DNA from: Tetragonia tetragonoides
Taxonomy: Eukaryota; Streptophyta; Magnoliopsida; Caryophyllales; Aizoaceae
NCBI GenBank assembly: GCA_038025085.1
Contig: CM076142.1
Location: 12,622,001-12,686,000, forward strand
Length of the DNA stretch: 64,000 bases
Direction: 5' to 3'
The position numbers and the translations under genes were made by a program. How positions within the stretch are numbered: position 1 is the first letter of the stretch; each line of letters opens with the position of its first letter. The notes beneath the pieces were generated by a model. The model made no database searches and was not told the origin of the DNA. It worked only from the letters and a program-made list of their open reading frames with translations. Of this stretch, positions 33,691-44,658 are shown one piece after another.

Positions 33691-34470
33691 GATGACCATT
33701 AGAATTGAATTGAATGAGATAAGGATGATTGTCCTGATTATCAAGATTGCGATCTCTAGAACCATTCTCGATCTTCCATCTAATAAGTAAAATTTGTACA
33801 TATACTTAAAGCTATAGAAATTGGCCAATTGTTATGTATATTTGATGTTTGGATGCTTTTGCATAAAAATGAGCTTAATTTGAAGGAGTTGTTGCATTAA
33901 GTAAGAAAGTGAACTTGTATATATTACTTGCTTGCAAGTACTACGATAAGCCATGGATGATCGTAATTAACGACAATTAGCTTTTTATGCAAGGATGAAA
34001 GAGATAGAAGGTACACTGAGACATGGCGGTGGCTATATAGTGATATTGCTACGCCCAATTCTAACTAGTTGTTTGCTTGCTTCACTAGCACTCTTTTTGC
34101 CCAAGTGCTGTTGTCAAGTGCAATTGTTAATTTAACCAAGCACAAAAAGGACTAATTTTGTACAACAAGCCCCAGTGAAGATGTCTATGGATCGGAATAT
34201 TTTGGGAACTAAATTTGCACAATAAGCCCAAGCCAAGATGTCAATGGGATAGAGAAGAGCTAATATTGCTCAACAAGCTAACCAAGATCCGGATGCTACT
34301 ATCACGCATTAAACCAATTGTGCTACCATCTCGTCGTAATACATATGGAGCCTTATGGAGGTAATATAAGGCTGTATAAGAACGCATTTTCAGGAGATTT
34401 GCTGGAAACTTATAAAACATTTGTTCAATTGTTCCCTTCATTGGGTTTTGGCTTGGTCATGATACTCCTT
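33691..34470. other. Spacer, no gene seen
   Basis: AT-rich sequence. Two AATAAGCC(C)(A/-)AG-like phrases recur around 34160-34260 (ACAAGCCC, AATAAGCCC), without further structure. Confidence 0.45.
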
Positions 34471-37119
34471 TAGTTTTTAGGATAAGGTTGGATCGGCTGC
34501 ATGCACTTGGATTATGTTCTATTGCCACCAGAGTATATCGTCAATTCATCATGCTTGATGCTTTCATCAGTTGGAACTCGGATTAGGATTCTTTTCTCCT
34601 TTTGTGTTTTTAAAAAAAAAGAAGGGTTTGGATTAGAATTTTTTTTTTTTTTTTTGAACGGATTCGGATTCTATTTTCTATCATAAATTCTGTTTTAAAA
34701 TGAACTAAAAATAATGAGTCCAAAATATTTCAGACTAGATTTAATTTGGACTAGCGAATTCAAAAGCTTTATTCTCTATCCATAATATAGAAAAGTTGAA
34801 ATCATGTAATCATAAATTAGGCGGTGCTTATTGTTAGATACAATATATTGTATTCGAGTTTAAAATATATGACGATGAGGTAGATGGATAAAATATAACA
34901 AGACTTTGTGTATTTTGGTATATTTATAATAATTTACGTTATTTAAGTTCTTATTATAAAGGACTAAAATATATGAAATTACTTAATTATTTAAAATGAT
35001 TTTTCGGTAGTTAATTATATGTATGTGCCAACTGCCAACATGTACGTACAGTCAATGTGCTTACAATAAAATATAGAGTTGATTGCGAAGCGAATGCAAA
35101 ATTTTGTAACCGATATTTTCGAACGCGAATTTGGTTACCGATCAGGGATTCGTATCCAACTTAAATTGGTCGCAGATGATCGTAAAATTGAATCTGCAAT
35201 CACTAGAAGCTATTTTGTATCCGATTTTAACAGTCGCAAATTCCCTTTTTCTTGTTGTAATAGTTAAAAGTTTGTGCATTACAGCACAGGGGCATGCGAT
35301 TAGTTTTATTTATTACTAAAATTGGCAACTCATCGCCCAAAAATCATTTAACCAAAGTTCTCAGGTCCCATAAGGCTAATATACAGTATAGTCATACAGG
35401 ATACAGCCATGTACAAGTGTGTACAACTCTATGAGTATTATTGACCCTCTTTTCTCTAGCTTATCTGCCTTACAATATGAATAATGAATCTAGTTTTTAG
35501 GATAAGGTTGGATCGGCTGCATGCACTTGGATTATGTTCTATCGCCACCAGATCAGTATATCGTCAAGTCATGATCATGCTTGATGCTTTCATCAGTTGG
35601 AATTCGGATTAGGATTCTTTTCTCCTTTTGTTTTTTCAAAAAAAAAAGGGTTCGGATTAGAATTTTTTTTTCTTTTTTCGAACGGATTCGGATTTCATTT
35701 TCTATCATAAATTCTGTTTTAAAATGAACTAAAAATAATGAACTAAAAATAATGAGTTCAAAATATTTTAGACTAGATTTGGACTAAGCGAATTCAAAAG
35801 CTTTATTCTCTATCCATATATAATATAGAAAAGTTAAAATCATGTAATCATAAATTAGGCGGTGCTTATTGTTAGATACAACATATTGTATTCGAGTTTA
35901 AAATATATATGACGATGAAAAATAGATGAATAAAATATAACAAGACTTTGTGTACTTTGGTATATTTATAATAATTTACGTATTTAAGTTCTTATTATAA
36001 AAGAATAAAATATATAAAATTATTCAATTATTTAAAATGATTTTTCGGTAGTTAATTATATGTATGTACCAACTACCAACATGTACGTACAGTCAAAAAA
36101 CCCAGAAAAAGATTGCATTCAACCCTAGCCTCCCTCCTTTCTTTTTCCTCCTTCTCTCTAGAACCCTAGCCATTAGTAGAACATATTTTCAGGTCGGGAG
36201 GGCCAATTTAGGTCATTCCCAGCCTGCGATTGATGATTTTTATCACGTTTAATCTTGATTTCTAGCTTTTTTTCGTTCTAAGTTGAATAAATTCTCTCCC
36301 TTTGTGGAGTTTTTAGGGATCTTCTTATCTTCCTTTCTATAAGATTCCTTTTTCGCCTATTATGTTTAGTAGAAGCAATATGAATTTGGGGACCGGATAT
36401 ACACACGATCGACGTAATCATACAGAGGTTCGTGGGCAAGCGATTGCGTTACTTGTGGTGAAGATCTCCACTTCCGTGAAAGATGAAGATACATCAAAGG
36501 AAGCACATGGTTACTATGCATGTTGGGAGTTGCACCTGAGTATTCTAGTATATTGGCTTGTTAGCGGATTTTTTATCGTTTCTATTGATTTAGTATGTTC
36601 TAGGGTTATTTTTATTGTAGATGCCGTATGGCTTTTCTATGAATGAAAGTCTCATATTCCCCTCTCAAAAACATGTACGTACAGTCAATGTGCTTACAAT
36701 AAAATATAGAGTTGATTGCAAAGCGGATGCAAAATTTTGTAACCGACATTTTCGAACTTGAAATTTGGTTACCGACCAGGGTTCGCATCCAACTTAAATT
36801 AGTCGCTAATGATCGTAAAATTAAATCTGCAACCACTAGAAGCTATTTTGTATCCGATTTTAACAGTCGCAAATTCCCTTGTTCTTGCTGTAGTTAAAAA
36901 GTTTGTGCATTACAGCACAGGGGCATTCAATTAGTTTTATTTATTACTAAAATTGGCAACTCATCGCCCAAAAATCATTAAACGAAAGTTCTCAGGTTCC
37001 ATAAGGCTCATATATACAGTCATACAGGCCGGATACAGCCATGTACAAGTGTACAACTCTATTGAGTATTGACCCTCTTTTCTCTAGCTTATCTGCCTTA
37101 CAATATGAGTAATGAATCT
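34471..37119 (+). repeat. Tandem duplication, ~1.02-kb units
   Basis: Unit 1 (34471-35490) and unit 2 (35491-37119) both start TAGTTTTTAGGATAAGGTTG and both end with CTTACAATATGA(A/G)TAATGAATCTA. Unit 2 is longer by 592 bp because of one retro-inserted segment and its target duplication. Without that it is about 1037 bp. No convincing gene is inside. Confidence 0.85.
36097..36669 (+). mobile_element. Retro-inserted sequence (LINE-like or processed transcript), 573 bp
   Basis: It is flanked by the 19-bp repeat AACATGTACGTACAGTCAA (36078-36096 and 36670-36688). Unit 1 of the tandem duplication carries the uninterrupted site at about 35037. The 3' end (GAATGAAAGTCTC..., CCCCTCTCAAAA) looks like a LINE tail with a short A run, and the 5' part (AACCCTAGCC..., CTCTCTAGAACCCTAGCC) like a transcript leader. 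The frame 36362-36646 has no recognised domain. It may be a LINE with a large internal deletion or a processed gene copy. Confidence 0.65.
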
Positions 37120-37508
37120 AATGATATAACTCACCTATGGCATCAATCTGTCCCACATGACTTGGACTCCAGAACTTGATTATTCACTTTGCCTTATATT
37201 CCAAAAGAAAAATAGACCCCAGAAAAATGTTGCGTCTTGTTCTCCTTTATCGATTAAGTTATTTAAATAAATCAAAACTTGGTATGTGATAGTTTTTCAG
37301 TTATTTTGGGTGAGACAATGGTCCCCTTTAGTGAAACAAAGGTTGTGATACATTATAAGTGACTCTTATATTTCTAAAAAGTTACCCCCTATTATTATAA
37401 ATTGGTCTCACACAAAACTAGCTCTTTTCTTAATATTTTCACTTATTTATTAGTTGTCAATATTTTTATTTATTTATTAGTTGTCATTGCAATCACTCCT
37501 GAGATTTA

Positions 37509-37764
37509 GGGTGCATTCATTAGGGCTGAACTTATCTAAATTGAATTGAACTGAACTAAATTCAACACCACTAAATTGAAGTGAGAACGGAACTGTACAT
37601 CACTTAACTGAATTGAAACAATTTGATATGTGAGACAAAAGATATGATTCTGAACTCAGCATCAGCCACTGAATTGGACTGATCGAACATCACTGAACTG
37701 AATTGACACGAGATCACCATTGAATTGAATTGAACTAACCGTGTAAGCTCTAAAAAACGCACCC
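37509..37764. mobile_element. Tourist-like MITE, ACTGAA-rich family
   Basis: Ends GGGTGCATTCATTAG and AACGCACCC with TTA at 37506-37508 and 37765-37767. The ACTGAA-type interior matches the three copies near 25-27 kb. Confidence 0.7.
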
Positions 37765-38120
37765 TTAGTAGGTGTAGATTCCTAACAAGTACTAGCACTA
37801 TTATAACAGCTTACAAAATACATATGGGAGTAGATTCCTAACAAGTATTGGTAATACTAATTATAACAGCGTAGAAAATACATAGGGGGGTAGATGTTGG
37901 GGTTATTGTGGTGCATACTTAATAGAAATCGCTAGATTCATGCAGAGCAATTAGTTACCCTTTTTTATACATGTTGACCATTTTTACTCTTCCCCCCCCA
38001 CACACACACACAAAAACAAATTGTGGTGTAAACTAACAAAAGCTCTCTAGTGATTGCCAACAACTATAACTTAAGGCTATCCATTACGAGTTATTATCTT
38101 CTATTTTTTTAGCAGCATGT

Positions 38121-38442
38121 CTTGTGTGGACTTAGTCTATTGTGGACCAAATAATTTTGAGGGGTGGTTTCAAGTGAAGGAGGGATAGTTCCAGGTAAAG
38201 TAGGGGGTGGCTCCAAGTGAAATAATTTTGAGGGATGACTCCCGGTGAACTAAGGAGTGAATCCAGGTAAAGTAGGGAGTGACTCGACCGCTCGAGGTGA
38301 AGTAGGGGTGGTGCCAAGTATAAGGTTGAGGGATGACTCTAGGAAAAGTAGGGATGACTCCACTTTCAGAGGGGGTGACTCCAAGTGAAGTAAGAGGTAG
38401 TGACTCCAAGTATTGGTCCACCATGGACTAAGTCCACACAAG
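38121..38442. mobile_element. MITE-like element with 30-bp inverted ends and internal minisatellite
   Basis: The left end 38121-38150 (CTTGTGTGGACTTAGTC...) and right end 38413-38442 are inverted repeats with two mismatches over 30 bp. Between them is a degenerate GGGATGACTCCA(G/A)GT-type repeat. No flanking duplication was clear, so the superfamily is unknown. Confidence 0.6.
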
Positions 38443-38545
38443 TTTTTATATAGCGTAATAATATCTTATTACAACCCATCCGTCCCAAATTCGTCTAGTA
38501 TATCCGCAAGCCGATTCTTCTCCATGTGAGTATGCATGCTATTCC

Positions 38546-39456
38546 CAGGCCCGTTTCTAGGCATAGGCCTAGAGGGCGACCGCCTAGAGTCCAATAACAA
38601 AAGGGGCCCAATAGTGCAAAAAGAAAACAGAATATATACAAACTGGTACAGAATATTAACATCAAAATTACTCTAGTTCAGCGGTCAAATATGGGTTTCA
38701 ATTATCATAGAGCTTTTTGTGACTTGACCTTGGGCCAATTTTTGCAGCATTCCGTATTTCCATTCCTTCTCCTATGATCTGATCATTTCCATGATTCTTG
38801 TTTTTTTTTTTCAAGCTTTTCACGTCTTATCTCTGCACTTTCCTTTATGGTGTTTCCCCATTTTTAAATCTTTTAAAAAAATAAATTAAATAAATTTCTC
38901 ACTCCAAAGTTTTTTTTGGTTATTTTATAAATTAAAAGGTAAAATATGTATATACACATTAAAGTCGAATCCTAGCTTGAACATGCACTAATATAATTTC
39001 CAGTTATACTAACTTTACAAAGTAGTTTTTTGATCGATCGTATATAGTAATTTAATATTGGAAATCAATCTAAATGTATTTCAGGAAAAATTATGAAAGA
39101 ATGAATAAATATATAGCAAATTATGTAAATCTAGTAGGAAGCGGGTTTTGAGGTATATAATTTGCATTGTATATCACTTTGACTTCGATATTAATAATAT
39201 CAATAATACTTATCTTTACACGTAAGCCAAAAGTTTTTTTTTTTTTTTGGTGTGTGTGTAGGGGTATTTATGAGGTGTTTTCATAGCTTTTTAAAATTTG
39301 CAAGTTGGGTTGAACATACACCAAGTGCCACTGTTTTTCCCTTTCTCACTCTTCTCTTTTTTTCTTTTTTTTTGTGCGTAAAACCAATTATATATATATT
39401 CGAGGCCCTCATTCTTAATTCACCCCTGGGCCTCTAAAACGCTAGGAAGGGGTCTG
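38546..39456. mobile_element. Non-autonomous hAT element, 911 bp
   Basis: Termini CAGGCCCGTTTCTAG and CTAGGAAGGGGTCTG, with the exact 8-bp duplication GCTATTCC at 38538-38545 and 39457-39464. It has no transposase. It lies upstream of copy 5 within the broken upstream block. Confidence 0.85.
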
Positions 39457-39712
39457 GCTATTCCGCTTTGCGTTAATTAGCTCACTGCATTGATTGACCA
39501 CATGGGTATATCAGATCGATTGTTGTTCTTGCTCGGTAATTTCTAGTAATTGGGTATCCATCTACCCTGCCATGTTCATCTGATCTGATCTCTAAATATT
39601 CATGCACAAGTCCCCTGATTAGTAAGACTATAACTAGAAATTCATGCACATGAAATTAAATGAAAGGTAGGAGTAGTACGTACGTAGTTGGCTTAGCTTT
39701 CATTCACTCACA

Positions 39713-40102
39713 CCTAGGTTGCACAGATACGGATACGGTGCGAAAACGGGTATGGATACGGATACAGATACGGAATACCGCATCTCTAAAATAATAGGAT
39801 ACGGATACGTGTAATAATTAAACAATATAATATGTAAAAATGATTTATTTTCTCAGAAATCTAGGAACTAAATTTTAATATTATGAAAATAACTAAGAAA
39901 ATGTGAACAAAAACAATTCAAACATCTTTTTATAGGTATATTTTTCCATTTTTAAGATGAAAAATATTTAAGCAATGTAAACATGTCTAAAAATTACGAA
40001 TCAAGTATCCTCAAGTATCGGATAAGTATCCTACAAATATCGGTATCCTACATGTATCGGATACGGGATACTGCACCTTTAAGAAGTATCGGTGCAACGG
40101 AA
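39713..40102. mobile_element. TIR element of the GGTTGCAC-GATACGG type
   Basis: Left GGTTGCACAGATACGG and right TATCGGTGCAAC are imperfect inverted repeats, with internal GGATACGG repeats. ACTCACA flanks both sides (39706-39712, 40103-40109). The uninterrupted form (CACTCACACTCGAATAAATTT) is seen upstream of copy 4 at about 23837. It resembles the 46769-47205 element. Confidence 0.6.
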
Positions 40103-40103
40103 A

Positions 40104-40280
40104 CTCACAGTCGAATAAATTTTGATAAGGAACTTTGAATTTGCCCAAAATGTTTAGATATACCGTCGTAAATAAGATTTTCTCGAATAAATTTGATGGG
40201 GGTGGTATTCATTTTCATCAACATTTTCAGAATATTTACGTGTCCTTCACTTTTGTATACGCCTTATTCTTTGTTCGATT
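40104..40280 (+). repeat. Upstream repeat block, copy 5 version (right part)
   Basis: Contains TCGAATAAATTTTGATAAGG, TTTTCATCAACATTTTCAGA and TTTTGTATACGCC as upstream of copies 3 and 4. Its left part (AATCGCTAGATTCATG) lies at about 37926-37990 and is separated from it by inserted elements. Confidence 0.55.
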
Positions 40281-40846
40281 TGTTGGGGATATTAGAGTGC
40301 AGAAGCGAAAATAATCAATCAACCAAGTCAATAATCAAGAATAAACAATAAAGATGACACAAGATTTTAACGTGGAAACCCCCAATTGAATGGGAGAAAA
40401 AATCATGGGCGACAAGCCACGAAACAAATCCACTATGAATATGAGGAGAGTACAATGAGCCTCCAATACCTACTTGAACTATAGAGGATTATAGAGAATT
40501 ACAATGGAACTCTCAAGAACACTCTCTCTCTCTAGATGTGGAATATAGGGATGAATAATAGTGTATGGTGGCTGGGATAATAACCCACTTAAATAGACCT
40601 AAAAGAAACCTAATTAAATTAGGAAACAAAAATAGGTCGACAAAACAAAACGGCCCAAGAAAAGCCTCTGCTCACAGCAGTGCATGGTCGGGCAAAAACC
40701 AAGTGTAAAACCGCATGGTCGGGCGGCATCAGTTCAGTGCAATGTTAATGTCGCATGGTCATGTGAAATCAAAGGCAAAACTATACATGGTCGTGCAACA
40801 GTGTTAGAACACCAAAAACACTTGATTTTGGGTCACGAATCCAACA
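40281..40846. mobile_element. Solo LTR, 566 bp
   Basis: Begins TGTTGG and ends CCAACA, flanked by CGATT on both sides (40276-40280, 40847-40851). There is no internal coding region. TG...CA ends with a 5-bp duplication indicate an LTR left after recombination between two LTRs of one element. It contains a TTTTAACGTGGAAACCCCC phrase typical of plant LTRs. Confidence 0.8.
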
Positions 40847-40851
40847 CGATT

Positions 40852-41490
40852 GTTATCTTATCTCTACATGTATTGTCAAAGCTTTGTGGTTTACTTGCAG
40901 ATTTTTATTTTACGCAGGGTATCGGAATAACTATGTAATCCTATCACCAATGTTCCTTCTCTTAATTACTGTGATCGAAAGCTAAAGAATTCTCTAGGGG
41001 CCGCAATTTGGGTGTGTATAACATTTTCACAAGAGATAAGAGTATTCTCAAAACAATATTTGTTTCTCCTAATAATAAGCTTTACTCCAACTAACCTTAG
41101 ACCAAACTCATCATAATTAATCAATAATAAACAATTTCAACTTATTGTTAGACAGCCCAAATAAATACTCCAATATGTATACTTATACTTCGACAATTAG
41201 ACACAACAAATAGCATCAGAGGGGGGGAATTAGACACAACAAATAAAAATAAAATAAAATAAAAACCTCAGAGAATCTTATTATATTCGCAAATTAAAAC
41301 ACATTAACCGATGATGGACAACCCAAAGCTAAAGAAAACGATCAACAAACAATTTGACCATTAATTAGATAACTTAAAAATCTATGTAAAGTAAAAATAC
41401 TACTTTTAAATTTACTTGCTTGTAATTTTAGTTTCAGAATATCATATTTGTATAATTTTTACAGTTATAAAATTGCAATTATTTGTGGTT
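40852..41490. other. Spacer, no gene seen
   Basis: AT-rich, without recognisable genes. ATTAGACACAACAAATA occurs twice (about 41198 and 41229). Confidence 0.4.
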
Positions 41491-41504
41491 AAATAGTATT
41501 GGAG

Positions 41505-41689
41505 GTGTGGTTGAGTGGTAGGGACTCATCATCCTTAACCAAGATCGAGGGTTCGAATCTCGCCTTGGGCATGAGCAGCTTTAAATTTTTTGGCCAGCTG
41601 TCCCACCCTTTGAGGTGCCTACAAGCCAGCGCGGCGGATAGTCATTGTCGTCGACGGTGAATACCTTTGATCGTGAACCAAAAAAAAAA
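41505..41689 (+). mobile_element. tRNA-derived SINE, 185 bp
   Basis: A-box-like TGGTTGAGTGGTAGGGAC is followed by B-box GGTTCGAATCTCG, then an unrelated tail region and a run of As. The 14-bp AAATAGTATTGGAG flanks it exactly (41491-41504 and 41690-41703). These are the hallmarks of a pol III-transcribed SINE inserted by LINE machinery. Confidence 0.88.
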
Positions 41690-42197
41690 AAATAGTATTG
41701 GAGATTCTGAAAAGTCAAATAATAGAAAGAAGAAATTGAAAATAATGAAAGTAGCGACTTTGAAAAAAAGGAGTCAAATAATGGAAAGAAGAAATTGAAA
41801 ATAATGAAAGTAGTGACTTTGAAAAAAAGGAGCAGCAATAATATTTTTATGAATTCTATGTATATTCAGCGAAAGAGGAGTAAAATTACAAGGGGAGAGA
41901 TAGGTTCACAGACCAAATCGGTGTAGACGATAGAAAGGGAAAGGGAAACTTTAAAGGCGGTGTATTGCACTACGTAAAACAAATTTCCTCATTGTAGTTA
42001 TTCAAAAAAAAAAAAAAAAAAAAAAGAACTGCTATTTTATTTATTTTTAATTTTTTGAGGGGTGTGTTTTTTATATATTAAAGAAATGTCTATATATGTT
42101 GCTATTCTTTTATCTTTAAAGCGTCGGAGAAAAAACTAAAAAAAAATTGTTTGGCCTACCTCTTATAAATTTCAACATGTTTTTTGACAATGTCTTA

Positions 42198-42607
42198 AGC
42201 CCTATTTGGCAATTGATTGATGGCTGGTGGTCGATGGATGGTATTGTTAACTGATTTGACCGGTTGGTAATATTATATGTCTAGAAATAGATGTTTGGTA
42301 ATATTGGATGATACCATTGGTTGATTATATGTAAAATGGCCTATAAGACCAGATATTCATTTGATTGAGTAATTTGATGACATAGAAGTAAATAATTGCA
42401 AGTCTTGGATTATCTTGTCATTGGACTACATAATGCCACCAGCCAATACCCATATGCAATCCTCATTGGCTTTTCAAAAGTTGGCTTGTGGGAACCCAAA
42501 AGCCAATCTCACAAGCTAACAACCAAACACTAATATTGGATGGTAGACTGATAAAAAACATCTAATTTGCCAAAAGCCACCCCACAAGCCAATATCCAAA
42601 CGCCCCC
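42198..42607. mobile_element. Tourist-like TIR element, 410 bp
   Basis: Ends AGCCCTATTTGGC and the inverted CCAAACGCCCCC, flanked by TTA (42195-42197 and 42608-42610). The interior repeats GGTTGG/CCAATAT phrases. Confidence 0.55.
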
Positions 42608-42951
42608 TTAACCACCCCATTTACATCAGTTTATGCGTTTACCTCCAAATTCTAGAAGTTGAAATAAAGTTAGAAGTGAAAGGAGAGTGTGAGCAACTTC
42701 TAATCCAATTATAGCTTTAGTACAACCACTTGGTAGATAAGGCACTGAACAAAGATGGAATTCGAAAGAATAAATGTAGAAAAAGGAGTATAAGTTGCAA
42801 AAAGATATTATATTCTTTTTGGCTTGAAACATGCAAACACCATTGTATTTCATTCTTTTTCTTTTCTTCTTTATTTTTAGTAGTAAAAATTATTATACAC
42901 TCCTCCTAGCTTGTTCCGTTGTTCGCTTGAAACTGCAAACACCTAAATGCC

Positions 42952-42959
42952 TATAAATA
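42952..42959 (+). promoter_or_regulatory. TATA box of lectin copy 5
   Basis: TATAAATA in the AAATGCCTATAAATAGGGATGAAG context shared with copies 1 and 3, 80 bp before the ATG. Confidence 0.65.
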
Positions 42960-43264
42960 GGGATGAAGAAGTTAAAGACTGAGCGTCAGAGTCAGAGAGA
43001 GAAAGAGAAAACAATACAGAGAGAGAGAGAGATGGGTCCATCGTTGCCTCCACTGATTGCTATTCAGCTAGGGCATGACACGCATACTAGTTGGGAACTT
43101 AGAGATAATTTGAAGTACTTGGGCTGCGGCACCAATAGGAAACTTCAAGGTCAGCTCGACTTCTCCTTTCCAATACTGGACCCAGCTGCAAAGTTCGCTG
43201 TGGAGCCATCCAAGCTTGGTCCGCAGTTTGTGCACATAAGAAGTTGGGACAACAACAAATACTG

Positions 43265-43736
43265 TTTCTGAAATACTGGCAAGGGAGGTTCAGATGTGTG
43301 TTCTCGTGTCCTGTGTCTTTGGATGAGATCAATCGAGCAGAGGTCGCTGCCTTAGCAAGGGCTGTTTCTGAAACAATGTTCAAGGAGTGGTTACTTCATT
43401 TTGCTATTTGCATCGAGTCTGATTCTTCTAATGCAGTAGGCTGGAGTAACACAGTGAAGGGAGGGCCGTGGGAAGCCCGGTTCGAGTTGAACTACATTAG
43501 AAGTGTGATAGGAGGGTGGTTGGGTCTGTCCATTACACACCAATTGAGGAATTCGAATGCAATAGTGGATGGATTAGCGAAACAAGGTTTATTAAGGGAG
43601 AACGATTTCATTGCTTGGTTTTGAATTGATGTATAAGGCGTGCTGGGTATGGTTTCTTTGTATCAGTGACAGTAAATTTCAATCCTTTTGGATTTGAGGT
43701 TAATAAAAATTTTCGAATTATCAAAAAAAAAAAAAA
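43265..43736 (+). mobile_element. 5'-truncated L1-type LINE in exon 1 of copy 5
   Basis: A 472-bp insert ending in an A run, flanked by the 14-bp AACAACAAATACTG (43251-43264 and 43737-43750). Its frame (43244-43624 reading) is the C-terminal RNase H-like domain of a plant LINE, with motifs AEVAALARAVSE, IESDSSNAV, HQLRNSNAIVDGLAKQG. A short 3' UTR with TAATAAAAATTTTCG precedes the A run. Truncation at the 5' end, poly(A) and a long target duplication are the signature of target-primed reverse transcription. Confidence 0.92.
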
Positions 43737-43790
43737 AACAACAAATACTGGACTAGGTAATTAATTATTTATCGTTCTTACATTTTACTA

Positions 43791-44058
43791 TCTCCGTCCC
43801 GCAATATAAGTCGTTTGAGGTTTTGCATACGAATTAAAAAAGTTATTAAATAGTCTCAATTCTATCAAAAATAATTAAACTTGACTAGTTTACCCCTTGA
43901 CTTTGTTTTTAACCAAAAAATGAGTAATTAATGAGGTAATGTGAAAGAAGGGTAGAATAGGTAAATAATAATAAATGCTTTGTTGTAACTCTAAAATGAC
44001 TTACAATATGAAAAAAAATCAATTTTCTAGATCGACATATATTGTGGAACGGAGGGAG
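43791..44058. mobile_element. Stowaway-like MITE in intron of copy 5
   Basis: Ends TCTCCGTCCCGCAATATAAG and TATATTGTGGAACGGAGGGAG, flanked by TA (43789-43790, 44059-44060). Confidence 0.75.
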
Positions 44059-44161
44059 TAGTAAGTTTCATTTATGTCGTTTAATGTTGAAAGTTACTTC
44101 TTTTAAGTTTTAGGTAATCAAGATCACTGGTTGATAATTAATTTAAGTTTTCTAAGACTTA

Positions 44162-44383
44162 GGCCCTGTTCTTTTCGTCGATTCCATGTTGCATTCCGTT
44201 TCGTTCCGTTTCTTTTCAATTCGTTCTGTTCCGTTCCGTTCCGCGCCGCATTCTGTACTTCATTTTGTCTCACTTATTTTTGAATTATCCGCACAGCGCC
44301 GTTCCGTTCCGTTCCGTTCCGTTCCAATCCGTTTCGTTCCGTTCCTCACCGTCCCGCACCATTACGTTAAAGAGAACATGGCC
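44162..44383. mobile_element. Tourist-like MITE of the CCGTTCCG-rich family
   Basis: Ends GGCCCTGTTCTTTTCG and AAAGAGAACATGGCC, flanked by TTA (44159-44161, 44384-44386). It is the same family as the cluster at 12.5-13.2 kb, in the opposite orientation. Confidence 0.72.
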
Positions 44384-44567
44384 TTAATGCAGATTCTTTT
44401 ATTTATTGCTTTTTAACCATTGTCCTTAGGACACTTGTTAGCAAAACCGTACAATATTATTCCGTACTAGCTACTAGAATACTACTTTGAATATGATTAG
44501 TGCAAGGAAGAAGTTTTCCTTCCGTAAAATGTCCTCAAGTATAAAGACATTTTCTTGAATTGGAAAC

Positions 44568-44568
<1 letters not shown>

Positions 44569-44636
<68 letters not shown>
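44569..44636. repeat. (TA)n microsatellite
   Basis: About 34 uninterrupted TA units in the intron of copy 5. Confidence 0.92.
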
Positions 44637-44637
<1 letters not shown>

Positions 44638-44658
44638 TGCTATCAAATAGGGGAAGGC

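Noticed and set aside
36362..36646. 94-codon frame as a gene
   Set aside because: It lies wholly in a retro-inserted sequence and has no recognised domain or promoter. Retained only as part of the mobile element.
41505..41580. Possible tRNA gene
   Set aside because: It has A and B boxes but the sequence continues into a SINE body with a poly(A) tail and target duplications, and no proper cloverleaf or acceptor stem was apparent.
43244..43624. RNase H-like host protein gene
   Set aside because: It lies exactly within a retro-inserted segment with poly(A) and a 14-bp target duplication, so it is the tail of a LINE ORF.
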